A stretch of DNA of 34,117 nt from UBA11889 sp046582115 (GTDB taxonomy: Bacteria; Pseudomonadota; Gammaproteobacteria; Pseudomonadales; Azotimanducaceae), in contig JAYGFA010000046.1 of NCBI GenBank assembly GCA_046582115.1, positions 1 to 34,117 of the forward strand. Direction: 5' to 3'. Position 1 is the stretch's first letter. The number at the start of each line of letters is the position of its first letter. Both the position numbers and the translations under genes were made by a program. Positions 25,922 through 34,117 of the stretch are shown one piece after another. The notes below the pieces were generated by a model. It had not been told where the DNA came from. It searched no databases and saw only the letters and a program-made list of their open reading frames with translations.

Positions 25922-28165
25922 ATGGTCACAAAGTTCATTTTTATGACCGCGATTTCGATCGCTGTCGTCACCCACGGCGACGGTCGAGAAAAAAATCCGA
26001 AAACACTCTTTTACGAAGAAGTCACGATCGTCGGAACCCGCGAAGCAGAACAAGGCGTTACAGGTTCAGCGCACGTGATCGATGCTGCGCAACTAAGGCG
26101 CTTCGGATACACGGATATTCAGCGGATCGCGCGACAGGTCCCGGGCGTCTCAATACAGGTTGAAGACGGCTACGGGCTTCGTCCAAATATTAGTATTCGT
26201 GGTGTTGCTACGGAACGCAGTGGTCGCATTACGCTTCTTGAGGACAATGTGCTTATCGCGCCCGCACCCTATTCGGCACCGTCCGCGTACTACTTCCCTA
26301 CGGTGGGAAGAATGTCTTCGATTGAGGTATTGAAGGGACCTTCAGCGATAACACAGGGCCCCTATACCATCGGCGGCGCGTTAAACATGATCTCTACGCC
26401 AATTCCCCGAGAACGCGCAGGGCGGATAACAGCCGAGGTCGGTCAGAATGAATCGTTCCGCGTGCACGCAACCTATGGCAGTACCTCGGATGACGGTTTG
26501 GGTTTCTTGTTAGAGACGCATCAATGGCGTACTGCAGGCTACCAGAAGATCGATCGTAGCGGCGGTGAAACAGGACTCGATGTACGGGACTACACGCTAA
26601 AGGCGGCCTATAGCCCGGACGATTCGCCCCACAGTTTAGCTGTCAAGATCCAATTAGCCGATCAGACCTCGAATCAGAGTTATTTAGGCTTGACCAATGT
26701 TGATTTCGGCCGTTACGCAAATCGGCGGTATGGGCTTTCCTCTCTCGACCAGATTCATACCAATCATAAACAGGTCATTGTGCGCTACGGGTACGATGTG
26801 GATACGTTGAGTTTTTTAGCAACCGCCTACAACAACACCTACGCCCGGAACTGGTTTAAAACGGAGGGCATTGACCTCGACGGTAGTGCCAACGCTAGCG
26901 CGTTCTCGAAGACTAGCTGGTCCAGCGTTGTAGCCGCGGTGAACACGGGACAGGCAATAGGAGATTGGTCCGCAGACCAACTGGCGAGCGTGCTGGATGG
27001 AACGTTAGACACAGCGCCCGGAAGTATTCAGGTCCGAGCCAACCAACGCGATTATTTTTCTCGTGGTCTTCAGCTGACGGCGGTATGGGATTTCAGTACA
27101 TCCGGTGCCAGTCATCGTGTGGAAGCGGGTTTGCGATACCACATGGACGAGGAAGACCGGCTGCAACGAAACGACACTTACCGGCAGGAAGGTGGGCAAC
27201 TGAAGCTCGATGACGTGGGCCTACTTGGCAACGCTGGGAATCGGATTCAACAAGCGGACGCAATCGCTTTCCACATTTACGACAGAATCGAAGTCGGTTC
27301 GTGGACCTTGACACCGGGAATTCGCTACGAGGATATTGACCAACGGCGCATCCGCTATGAGATTCGAGCGGGTCGAACCGAGAATCCAGCGAGTCGGTCG
27401 CCGGATAACCTTAGGAGCACTCGATCAAATGCGACCCGCGTCGTTCTTCCGGGCATTGGCGCCCTGTATAGACTTAACGAGGCAACGGCCTTGATCGCCG
27501 GCGTGCACAAAGGTTTTACCGCGCCCTCCAACGCTGAGGGTGTACAAGAAGAGGAGGCACTCAATTATGAATTTGGTTTTCGCCACCGATCAGATAGTCG
27601 TCGCGTCGAGGTGATTGGTTTCTTAAGCGATTACGACAATCTTTTAGGGGAGTGCACTGCGTCCTCTGGAGCTAACTGCGAGGTAGGCGACGCGTTTAAT
27701 GGCGACGCGGTGACCGTACGAGGCGTTGAATTTATAGCAGGGACGGAACTAGCCGGGTCCAGCATTCCATTGGAACTCGCCTACACTTACATTGATGGCT
27801 CGTTCGACACCGATATCGCCGACACGGCCTTTTTCGGGGCCGTCAGCGCCGGCGATCCGATACCTTATATTCCCAAACACCAGCTGTACGCGATGATCGG
27901 TTTCGTCCAACCGAAGTGGGCGTTGCACTTGAGTGCCAACTTTGTGGACAAAACGTGTGTACGAGCAGCATGCGGAGTCTTTGAAATTACCGACAGTTCT
28001 TTTACCGTAGACGTTGCTGGACGTTGGTCTGTTAACGACAAGCTCGGCGTGTTTGCTCGTGTCGAGAACTTGGCGGACAGCTCGGATATTGTGAGTCTCC
28101 ACCCGTACGGAGCACGGCCCAATAAGAGTCGAACAGCGCTGCTTGGCTTGGATCTTAGTTTTTAA
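25922..28165 (+). CDS. TonB-dependent outer-membrane receptor, FecA-like
   Basis: A 747-residue receptor. It has a short signal peptide, then a TonB-box-like EEVTIVGTRE, a plug domain (about 45-160) and a 22-strand barrel ending in the terminal Phe of LLGLDLSF. The plug motifs GLRPNISIRGV, ITLLEDNVLIAPAPYSAPSAYYFP and GPYTIGGALN resemble the ferric dicitrate receptor FecA. Two Cys pairs lie in predicted outer loops (CTASSGANC and CVRAAC). No N-terminal signalling domain is present and no fecIR genes are adjacent, so control is more likely by Fur; a matching box lies upstream. The stop overlaps the stop of the converging PhyH gene. The ligand is probably a ferric chelate, possibly citrate-like. 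TTG 25913 is an alternative start. Confidence 0.92.
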   Translation: MVTKFIFMTAISIAVVTHGDGREKNPKTLFYEEVTIVGTREAEQGVTGSAHVIDAAQLRRFGYTDIQRIARQVPGVSIQVEDGYGLRPNISIRGVATERSGRITLLEDNVLIAPAPYSAPSAYYFPTVGRMSSIEVLKGPSAITQGPYTIGGALNMISTPIPRERAGRITAEVGQNESFRVHATYGSTSDDGLGFLLETHQWRTAGYQKIDRSGGETGLDVRDYTLKAAYSPDDSPHSLAVKIQLADQTSNQSYLGLTNVDFGRYANRRYGLSSLDQIHTNHKQVIVRYGYDVDTLSFLATAYNNTYARNWFKTEGIDLDGSANASAFSKTSWSSVVAAVNTGQAIGDWSADQLASVLDGTLDTAPGSIQVRANQRDYFSRGLQLTAVWDFSTSGASHRVEAGLRYHMDEEDRLQRNDTYRQEGGQLKLDDVGLLGNAGNRIQQADAIAFHIYDRIEVGSWTLTPGIRYEDIDQRRIRYEIRAGRTENPASRSPDNLRSTRSNATRVVLPGIGALYRLNEATALIAGVHKGFTAPSNAEGVQEEEALNYEFGFRHRSDSRRVEVIGFLSDYDNLLGECTASSGANCEVGDAFNGDAVTVRGVEFIAGTELAGSSIPLELAYTYIDGSFDTDIADTAFFGAVSAGDPIPYIPKHQLYAMIGFVQPKWALHLSANFVDKTCVRAACGVFEITDSSFTVDVAGRWSVNDKLGVFARVENLADSSDIVSLHPYGARPNKSRTALLGLDLSF

Positions 28166-29013
28166 GCACCGGCAACTTCGTCATCAAATAAAGACGGAAA
28201 AAACCAGCGTGCGCCCGCGGGTTCTGCGAGCAGTAGTCGTTGTCGCTCATTGAGTTCTAGACCTTCGGGCGCCGTTACTCGACTTCTGGACCAACTCAAT
28301 TGCGACGCACAGTACTTATAGAGAATGGACCGGCGTTCATGGTCTGCGTGCCATTCGGCGGTGCCATGCGTAGTGGCTTCGGAAAAGAGTGTGACGCTGC
28401 CCGCGGGTGCGTGCGGACAGATCGCTATGCCATCGATTTCTTCGTCACGGATTTTCTGCGGAAGCTTGAAGTGACTGTTGTGACTCGAAGGAATCACACG
28501 TAGCCCACCTGTTTCCGGACCGCTATCGGCTAAATTGAAGGCTGCGACACCAAAACCGTGCAACGCTTGAAATGCGGGTTGAGGGTAGTAGCGCCCGGGT
28601 TCCGCCCGGGTAAACGGTTCTGACGCCCCGTAGTCGGCGTGTAATTTTCCGTTGGGCATGCCCTTTTTCATGCGCATGCCGAAGATCCGATCCAAACGAA
28701 AGCAGTCACCGAGCTGTAGTCGCAAGATCTTGAGTACCAACGGGTGATCGACAAGGTCAACAAAGGGTTGACCATATTCTAGGAAGCCCGGGCCGGACTC
28801 GTAGGAACCGCCCGCCATGCCAAAGCGGTATAGGTTGTACATACCGAGTTTCGGATCGTTCGTGATCTCGTTCCAATTGTCAGGAACCGCCGGCACGTGC
28901 GCGTCGATAAGGACGTTTAAGGTGACAACCTGCTCCGCACTCAATACATCTTCGATGACGAGAAAGCCCTGAAGGTCGTACAGGTATTGATAAAGCTCTA
29001 GTTCTTCGTCCAC
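28162..29013 (-). CDS. Phytanoyl-CoA dioxygenase (PhyH) family oxygenase
   Basis: A 284-residue Fe(II)/2-oxoglutarate oxygenase. The iron triad is His125 and Asp127 (LHADYG) with His216 (TTHGTAEW); Arg227 or Arg228 (ERRSILYKY) would bind 2-oxoglutarate. The family includes phytanoyl-CoA 2-hydroxylase, ectoine hydroxylase and halogenases, so the substrate is open. The GTG at 29013 is chosen because GGGGAGGT lies just upstream; the frame extends 16 codons further to 29061 without such a signal. It is the last gene of the minus-strand run starting at 33906, 92 bases after the second aminoacylase-like gene, and overlaps the TonB receptor stop by 3 bases. Hydroxylation of a CoA ester or an amino-acid-like compound fits the neighbours. 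Confidence 0.88.
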   Translation of the reverse strand: MDEELELYQYLYDLQGFLVIEDVLSAEQVVTLNVLIDAHVPAVPDNWNEITNDPKLGMYNLYRFGMAGGSYESGPGFLEYGQPFVDLVDHPLVLKILRLQLGDCFRLDRIFGMRMKKGMPNGKLHADYGASEPFTRAEPGRYYPQPAFQALHGFGVAAFNLADSGPETGGLRVIPSSHNSHFKLPQKIRDEEIDGIAICPHAPAGSVTLFSEATTHGTAEWHADHERRSILYKYCASQLSWSRSRVTAPEGLELNERQRLLLAEPAGARWFFPSLFDDEVAGA

Positions 29014-29017
29014 GATT

Positions 29018-29025
29018 ACCTCCCC
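29018..29025 (-). promoter_or_regulatory. Ribosome-binding site deciding the PhyH start
   Basis: On the minus strand GGGGAGGT is followed by 4 bases and a GTG, the best start signal of this gene. Confidence 0.8.
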
Positions 29026-29105
29026 GGGTAGGATCTTATGAACAACTGATTCTCTGCGCACACAAATACTTTCTCGGATCTAAATTTAGCTGGCCAGGAG
29101 CGAAT

Positions 29106-30596
29106 CTAGTCATTGTGTGCTGGGGCGTGAAACCGCAACATTTTTCCAGAGCCAACGCCCGTGTGTTGGCCGCGTTCTAATGCGATGGCTCCGTTGACAA
29201 CGACTAACGAAATTCCCTCGGGTTCTCGTTTAGGATCGTCATACGTCGCAGTGTCGTAAACGGTGTCAGGATCGAAAAGGACCAAGTCGGCGAAACATCC
29301 TTCGGCGATGCGGCCGCGGCCATCCATCCCAAAGGTCGATGCCGAGAGTGACGTCATCCGTCGGATTGCTTCGGGTAAGCTTAAAAGGCCGCGCTCGCGA
29401 ACATATTTTCTGAGGATTCGAGGAAACGTACCAAATAACCTCGGATGCGGTTTACCGCGCAACGCCGGGATACCGTCCGAACCGATCATCATGTCGTGAT
29501 AGGCAAGGTTCGTTTCGATATCAGCCTCGTCGATGATGAACTGAATGCAAATTGTCTGATCACCCTTCGGCGCCTTGAGAACGAGCAATACGGCTTCAGT
29601 GATGTCGATGTTTCGTTCGCTCGCAATGTCGGCCAGCATCCGGCCCTCGAACTCCCGGAATGCCGGACAACTGGCAATACGAATCACCTCGGCGAGCTCG
29701 CGACTCGGCTTATCTAAATTAAAGTATTCGATCATACGGCCGCTGCCGGCGGTGTACGGATAGACATCCAGCGTCACCCGTTGGCCCGAACTGATAGCGG
29801 TTTCTACGCGAGCCAACGAAGCGCCGACTTTGCCCCAATTCGGCCGACCGGCGGCTTTATGGTGCGATATGTGCGTGTGCACGTCCGCTTCTCGTCCAAT
29901 GGTGAGTGTTTCCTCGATCGCCTCTAGAAGCCCTTCACCTTCGTTGCGCATGTGGGTTACGTAGAGACCGTCGTAATCGGTCACGGCTCGAGTCAGTTCG
30001 ATCACTTCGTCGGTATTGCTGTAGCGGCCAGGTCGATAGATCAGGCCTGTCGAAAAGCCGCATGCCCCCTGTTCCATGGCTTGTTCGACGTGATCGCGCA
30101 TCACGCCCAATTGGCGCGTTGTCGGTGCATTCGGTTCGAGCCCCATCGTGATGGACCGGACCGTGTTGTGGCCGACCAACATCATGTTGTTGATGGCCGG
30201 TTTACGCGCGACGACGGCGTCGAAGTATCCCACCAAGTCGGTGAACTCCGCGTCGCTCAACCCCGCCAAAATGCCGCCACTGGCGACGTTTGCGTCCGTG
30301 GAAGGTTCCGCAGGGATGGCGCTGAAGCCACAGTTGCCCGCCACCACCGTGGTTACGCCTTGAGCCAACTTGAACGCCATGTCCGGATGACGCAAAAAGG
30401 CCCCGTCGTCGTGGGAATGGGTATCAATAAATCCAGGTGCGAGGGCAATTCCGCCAGCGTCGATTTCGCGGTGGGCGGGAACGGCCTCACCCACTGCGCT
30501 TATCCTTGCGCCTTCGACGGCGACGTTAGCTTCAAACGGCTCGCCGCCGAGGCCGTCGTAGACGGTTGCATTTCGAATGAGTAGATCGGCGCTCAA
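29106..30596 (-). CDS. D-aminoacylase (N-acyl-D-amino-acid deacylase) family amidohydrolase
   Basis: A 496-residue amidohydrolase closer to classical D-aminoacylase than the one at 19838. Motifs in order: DTHSHDD (metal His pair), GNCGF (bridging Cys), THMRNEG, HISHHKA (metal His), MIGSDGIP (catalytic Asp) and KPHPRLFGTFPR. The last motif is typical of D-aminoacylases. The closing domain ends GVGSGKML. The reaction would be release of an acid from an N-acyl-D-amino acid or a related amide or urea. The start is a TTG with AAGGA six bases upstream. It lies between the NTF2-like and PhyH genes. Known relatives vary widely in substrate, so only the family is firm. Confidence 0.9.
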   Translation of the reverse strand: MSADLLIRNATVYDGLGGEPFEANVAVEGARISAVGEAVPAHREIDAGGIALAPGFIDTHSHDDGAFLRHPDMAFKLAQGVTTVVAGNCGFSAIPAEPSTDANVASGGILAGLSDAEFTDLVGYFDAVVARKPAINNMMLVGHNTVRSITMGLEPNAPTTRQLGVMRDHVEQAMEQGACGFSTGLIYRPGRYSNTDEVIELTRAVTDYDGLYVTHMRNEGEGLLEAIEETLTIGREADVHTHISHHKAAGRPNWGKVGASLARVETAISSGQRVTLDVYPYTAGSGRMIEYFNLDKPSRELAEVIRIASCPAFREFEGRMLADIASERNIDITEAVLLVLKAPKGDQTICIQFIIDEADIETNLAYHDMMIGSDGIPALRGKPHPRLFGTFPRILRKYVRERGLLSLPEAIRRMTSLSASTFGMDGRGRIAEGCFADLVLFDPDTVYDTATYDDPKREPEGISLVVVNGAIALERGQHTGVGSGKMLRFHAPAHND

Positions 30597-30690
30597 GTTG
30601 AATCCTTGCTGGAACGGCTAACCGAAATCGTCGAAGCCGGACATAGACATGACCAGTGAGTGGATTCCTCTCAACCCTAATCGATCAAGT

Positions 30691-31062
30691 CTAGGATTCG
30701 ACATGAAATAGCTTGTTGTAGATGACCCACTCGCCCTCGGCCTTCAAAAACGACAGGGTGTCAAGGAAGATCAATCCAATATAACCGTCTCGAACTCGAG
30801 CGATCGCTGTGTCTCCAGCAATATCGAGTGATACCGTTTCCAGTTGGATCGCTTCGCCTTTCTCCTTGGCGGACGGTTGCTGACCCGCGACCATGTCCGC
30901 GAAGGTCGGCACGGTCATCTCCTGCAACCGACCATTGATATACCCCGTAATTCGTGCGTTCGGATGAAAGGCTCTGCGGACCTTATCGGGATCTGACTCG
31001 TACATGCAGTCAAAGTAGGTCTGAATGGTTTTCTGGATCAGGTCCTGATCGCTACTGGACAT
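30691..31062 (-). CDS. NTF2-like (SnoaL/lumazine-binding-type) small protein
   Basis: A 123-residue cone-shaped NTF2-fold protein. It shows the N-terminal helix (LIQKTIQTYFDCMYESDPDKV), the FHPNA motif after it, and the final strands with LSFLKAEGEWVIYNKLFH, as in putative lumazine-binding proteins. Members act as small isomerases, hydratases or ligand-binding proteins, and many have no known activity. ATG 31062, with AAGGG about 9 bases upstream, is preferred over the open frame that reaches 31212, whose first 50 residues are Arg-rich and lie over the end of the GMC gene. It is placed between GMC oxidoreductase and aminoacylase genes, suggesting an accessory catalytic step. Confidence 0.82.
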   Translation of the reverse strand: MSSSDQDLIQKTIQTYFDCMYESDPDKVRRAFHPNARITGYINGRLQEMTVPTFADMVAGQQPSAKEKGEAIQLETVSLDIAGDTAIARVRDGYIGLIFLDTLSFLKAEGEWVIYNKLFHVES

Positions 31063-31159
31063 GATTGGAATCCCTTGAGTCTGGACGCCTACTTTGGCAC
31101 ATAGCGCGCGGTTTTTGCGATTACGTTCTCGCGTTCGATTAACGCCGATGCTCGGCGCG

Positions 31160-32698
31160 TCACAGACCGTAGATCGTTGGTGACGTACGTAACCACTCGC
31201 CGATCTTTTCACCGATCATAATGCTTGTGAGATTGGTGTTCGCCCGGGGTACCGACGGCATGATCGAGGCGTCAGCGACCACCACGTTCTCCAGCGTGTG
31301 CAGTTGGCCATATTCGTTGACGACGCTGTCAGGATCTTCTTTTGGTCCCATGCGAGCGGTGCCGCACGGGTGATAACCACTACCGGAACGTTCTTTGCAG
31401 AGCTTTACGATGGTCTCGTCGTCGATTCCGCGATCGAGGTTTGGGAACGCGAGGCGCTCGATCATGCTAGCGAGCGGGGGTGCTTCCGCGAACGCAAGGG
31501 TGTCTCGAAAACAGCTCGCGAGTCGGCGTGCGTCACGGTCATCTTCGCAAAATCGATTTTCGATCACTGGGGCGATGTGAGGGTCTGCGGATGCGAGTCG
31601 CAATTCACCGCGGCCGAACGTGTATTCGAGCACGGCTGCGATAGCGAAAGTGGCATCGCCTTGGCGATTTGCACCAAAGCTCAAGAGTTCGATCTGGAGG
31701 TCGTTACGTTTGTCTGAGCCCGCAGCGGTGTAGCGCAAGATGGTTTGAATGAGCGGTTGATCGGCATCAATGATGGATGAATCTTTGGCTACACAGGAAA
31801 TGGCTAACACCGGATGATCGCAGAGATTGCTACCCACACCTCTAGCGTCGCGAATGACGTCGATGCCAAATTTCTCGAGCTCGCGTCGTGGTCCGACACC
31901 GGAGCGTTTCAGGATGGTGGGCGACATGATGGCACCGGCGGATAACACCACGCTGCGTCCGCGGACGCATTCAATTACGCCGTTGCTGCGTTCGATTTCC
32001 ACGCCGGTGCAATGATCGCCGTTGATGATCAGACGACGGACGAGGGTATTAGGCTCAATGGTTAAATTGGGTCGCGCCCGTGCGGGCGCGAGATATCCCA
32101 TCGCGCATGAAACGCGCATGCGCCCAAGCTTGTTCATCGGATGTGGACCCGCACCCGCGCTATCGGGGGCGTTGGCGTCTTCACAATATGGATACCCCAA
32201 GAATCGAGCGGCCTCGAGAAATGCTTGCTGTTGTTCAAGAAGCTCGCTTTCGGGGTAACGGCGGATGGAAATCGGGCCGGCGTCGCCGTGGTAATCCGCC
32301 TCTGGAAAATCGAGATCGCGCTCGAGGCGCTTAAATGCAGGTAAGACCTTTTCCCAGACCCACTCCGAATTGCCGTGGTCGTTCCACTCGTTAAAGTCTT
32401 CGGGAATCCCGCGCAGTGCGATGGTGGTATTAACCGCGCTCGAGCCGCCCGTCACTTTGCCTCGTGGCAGCGGCATGTTCCGACCTTCGGTAGGACTGTA
32501 GCTAAGGCCCCAATCGTGTTCTCGATAGGAATTGTTGTGGCTATTGATAAGGTCAAAAGGCGTACTGGCCGGGTCCGCATAATCGGTTCCAGCTTCCAGC
32601 AGGAGGACGTCACGATTCGGGTCTTCACTCGCGCGGCTCGCGATAGCGGAGCCGGCACTGCCCGCGCCAACGATGACGATGTCGTGGTCCGTCGTCAT
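31160..32698 (-). CDS. GMC-family FAD alcohol dehydrogenase/oxidase (choline dehydrogenase-like)
   Basis: A 512-residue glucose-methanol-choline oxidoreductase. The FAD-binding fold opens with VIVGAGSAGSAIA and LLLEAGTD. The second signature GGSSAVNTTIALRG has Asn where choline oxidase attaches FAD to His, so FAD is probably not covalently held. The catalytic His is in GYHPCGTARMG, and the second active-site residue is the Asn of RANTNLTSIM. Substrates of the family are alcohols; electrons go to oxygen or the quinone pool. No signal peptide is present, so it should be cytoplasmic. Its ATG overlaps the stop of the CoA-transferase gene (TGATG), indicating coupled translation. Confidence 0.92.
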   Translation of the reverse strand: MTTDHDIVIVGAGSAGSAIASRASEDPNRDVLLLEAGTDYADPASTPFDLINSHNNSYREHDWGLSYSPTEGRNMPLPRGKVTGGSSAVNTTIALRGIPEDFNEWNDHGNSEWVWEKVLPAFKRLERDLDFPEADYHGDAGPISIRRYPESELLEQQQAFLEAARFLGYPYCEDANAPDSAGAGPHPMNKLGRMRVSCAMGYLAPARARPNLTIEPNTLVRRLIINGDHCTGVEIERSNGVIECVRGRSVVLSAGAIMSPTILKRSGVGPRRELEKFGIDVIRDARGVGSNLCDHPVLAISCVAKDSSIIDADQPLIQTILRYTAAGSDKRNDLQIELLSFGANRQGDATFAIAAVLEYTFGRGELRLASADPHIAPVIENRFCEDDRDARRLASCFRDTLAFAEAPPLASMIERLAFPNLDRGIDDETIVKLCKERSGSGYHPCGTARMGPKEDPDSVVNEYGQLHTLENVVVADASIMPSVPRANTNLTSIMIGEKIGEWLRTSPTIYGL

Positions 32699-33906
32699 CA
32701 GATCACGCCACTATCCTTCATGCTTGCGATGACATCGTCGTCGTAACCGAGTGCTTTGAGAATGTCTTCGGAATGTTCACCGAGCTCCGGGGCTCGTGTT
32801 GGACCGACTTGGGGAACGCTCGTGATCTGAATGGGGTGATTAAGAATCAGCGGGACGGTGACGTCATCCCTTTCCGGGGCCGAAGCCATACGGTTTTCTA
32901 GAATTTGTACGTCGTTTTTGGTTTCCTCGACGATGGCGACCCGATTCACCGGGACATTGAGTTCCGCAAAGATGGCGAGCCATTCATCGGACGTTTTCTG
33001 CGTAACAATGCGCTGCAGAGCTTCGCCAAACGCGCCGCGGTTTTCCCACAGTAGCTGGGAATCGGCAAAGCGCTCGTCGGTAAGCAAATGCAATGCGTCC
33101 ATACCCGTAAGTAGCAGAGACAAGAGCTCTTCGTTCCGAACCATGTTGAATTGCAGCCAGCGGCCATCGCCGGCTTGGTATACACGCATCATCGCGGGTT
33201 TGATCCGCGTTCGTTCTCTGTATTTCGTCATATCACCACCGGCCAAGACCCCCTGCGCAACACCGGAGACCGACCAAAGTCCGTTAGCGAGCAGTGACGT
33301 ATGCACCATGCCGCCTTCCCCGGTTCGCTCCCGATGGAGAAGTGCGGTGACGATGCCGGCGTAAATCGAAACGGCCGTCGGGTGATCGCCCATCCCCGGA
33401 AGTCCTTGTATGGGTGCACCATCCGGATTTCGCATTAGGTCCATCAGGCCGCTGCGTGCCCAATAGGCAAGTTGATCAAACCCTTTGCGCTCTCGTTCGG
33501 GTCCTTTTTCGCCGTAGGCGGTAAGGGACGCGTAGATCATCGCTGGATTCAGTGGGCGTAGGTGCTCGTAGGTGAGACCAAGGGACTCACGTACCGAGTA
33601 CGGCTGGTTGGTGATGTATACATCGCAGTCTTGGACCAATCGACGCAGGATTTCTTTGCCATCTTCTGATTTGAGATCGAGCGTTAGGCTTCGTTTGTTT
33701 CGACCGTCCATCTGCCAGAACCAATTGTTACCCGCGTCTGGGGTATCCGGCATGTTGGAGAGCGATCGCAGCATATCTCCTGCACCTGGACGCTCGATTT
33801 TGATGACTTCAGCACCAAAGTCGGCGAGCATCATGGCGGCTGCGGGACCGGCAATAACGGTGGCAACGTCTAGCACCTTCAGTCCCGAAAAAAGATACGT
33901 GTCCAT
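32698..33906 (-). CDS. Family III (CaiB/BaiF) CoA-transferase, single unit
   Basis: A complete 402-residue CoA-transferase. The N-terminal signature VLDVATVIAGPAAAMMLADFGAEVIK is split here for clarity into VIAGPAA and LADFGAEVIK. RNKRSLTLDL and YASLTAYGEKG follow. The catalytic Asp is in GMGDHPTAVS, and the family end is GEHSEDIL. The enzyme would activate a carboxylic acid as CoA ester. AAGGG five bases before the ATG supports the start. It is the first gene of the five-gene run ending in PhyH. Upstream, 33907-34117 is free of genes and probably carries the promoter; I could not pick a convincing -35/-10 pair. Confidence 0.93.
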   Translation of the reverse strand: MDTYLFSGLKVLDVATVIAGPAAAMMLADFGAEVIKIERPGAGDMLRSLSNMPDTPDAGNNWFWQMDGRNKRSLTLDLKSEDGKEILRRLVQDCDVYITNQPYSVRESLGLTYEHLRPLNPAMIYASLTAYGEKGPERERKGFDQLAYWARSGLMDLMRNPDGAPIQGLPGMGDHPTAVSIYAGIVTALLHRERTGEGGMVHTSLLANGLWSVSGVAQGVLAGGDMTKYRERTRIKPAMMRVYQAGDGRWLQFNMVRNEELLSLLLTGMDALHLLTDERFADSQLLWENRGAFGEALQRIVTQKTSDEWLAIFAELNVPVNRVAIVEETKNDVQILENRMASAPERDDVTVPLILNHPIQITSVPQVGPTRAPELGEHSEDILKALGYDDDVIASMKDSGVI

Positions 33907-34117
33907 CTTGGCCCTTGTGAGCGTTTTTAGTCATCCACCAACGTATGGGTGGTCCTGGGAACCGGCTGTCCTTCGCTGCAAAAGCCTAATACGCCGCCGA
34001 CTATTTTTGTATTGAATTCACGTGATTGACCGAACTAGCTATATCGACACAGTTACGATACACATGCGCTCGGTATTTCGATCCGGTTTCTCGTCAATGC
34101 GAAAAGAAGAACAACAG

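Noticed and set aside
29952..30584. 210-codon open frame on the plus strand
   Set aside because: It is antisense to the D-aminoacylase-like gene, which has all its motifs; no domain is visible in the antisense product.
32698..33906. Loss of the catalytic Asp in the last CoA-transferase (segment VHTSLLANG)
   Set aside because: The catalytic Asp of this fold lies earlier, in GMGDHPTAVS, and is present; the VHTSLL segment is not the active-site residue.
33907..34117. Hidden gene or RNA in the last 211 bases
   Set aside because: No convincing open frame of family character, no tRNA-like fold and no strong hairpin were visible; most likely upstream regulatory DNA.

Overview
The window looks like a chromosomal piece from a free-living, probably marine, Gammaproteobacteria-like Gram-negative. 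This rests on a FecA-type TonB-dependent receptor with a Fur-like box, a periplasmic PQQ dehydrogenase with heme c, several CaiB/BaiF CoA-transferases, PhyH and DUF3604 proteins, middling GC and dense packing. The taxonomic call is an inference. I see no rRNA, tRNA, CRISPR, insertion sequence, phage gene or integrase, and no transcriptional regulator gene. No gene-free stretch exceeds about 215 bases.

Layout. (1) 1-4757, acyl-CoA chemistry: the 3' part of a family III CoA-transferase (+), an NDP-forming acyl-CoA synthetase in beta-alpha order (-), and a ThDP enzyme (+) that resembles 2-hydroxyacyl-CoA lyase more than oxalyl-CoA decarboxylase, followed by a good terminator. (2) 4837-10220, all +: a small Cys4 protein, a secreted DUF3604 protein whose start is preceded by an A8G9 tract, a VOC protein, a membrane-anchored MBL hydrolase translationally coupled to a PGRP-type amidase, and an SMP-30-like lactonase. 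(3) 10225-12191 (-): class II aldolase/adducin protein and MFS transporter with touching ends, then a divergent crotonase-fold protein lacking both usual catalytic glutamates. (4) 13184-18713 (-): LarA-like nickel-pincer racemase homologue, double-length CoA-transferase, and a thioredoxin-like/heme c/type II copper monooxygenase-like fusion; diverging from these is a protein with the full catalytic residue set of peptidyl-alpha-hydroxyglycine amidating lyase (PAL). (5) 19838-21496 (-): D-aminoacylase-like amidohydrolase. (6) 21619-23475 (+): a tight three-gene operon of a MotA/TolQ/ExbB-type channel, a MotB/ExbD-like one-TM protein with an unusual outer domain and no peptidoglycan-binding domain, and a two-TM protein of unknown function. 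(7) 23515-25734 (-): PQQ-dependent quinohemoprotein dehydrogenase; 25922-28165 (+): iron-type TonB receptor. (8) 28162-33906 (-): a catabolic run of CoA-transferase, GMC oxidoreductase, NTF2-like protein, second D-aminoacylase-like enzyme and PhyH dioxygenase.

How they may work together: most genes fit uptake and breakdown of small organic compounds by CoA activation, 2-hydroxyacyl-CoA cleavage, oxidation, and hydrolysis of amides or lactones. The least explained element is the three-gene ion-channel-like operon at 21619-23475. Next in interest are the PHM-like copper/heme fusion lying close to a PAL-like enzyme, and a possible bacterial counterpart of peroxisomal alpha-oxidation (HACL-like lyase, acyl-CoA synthetase, PhyH).
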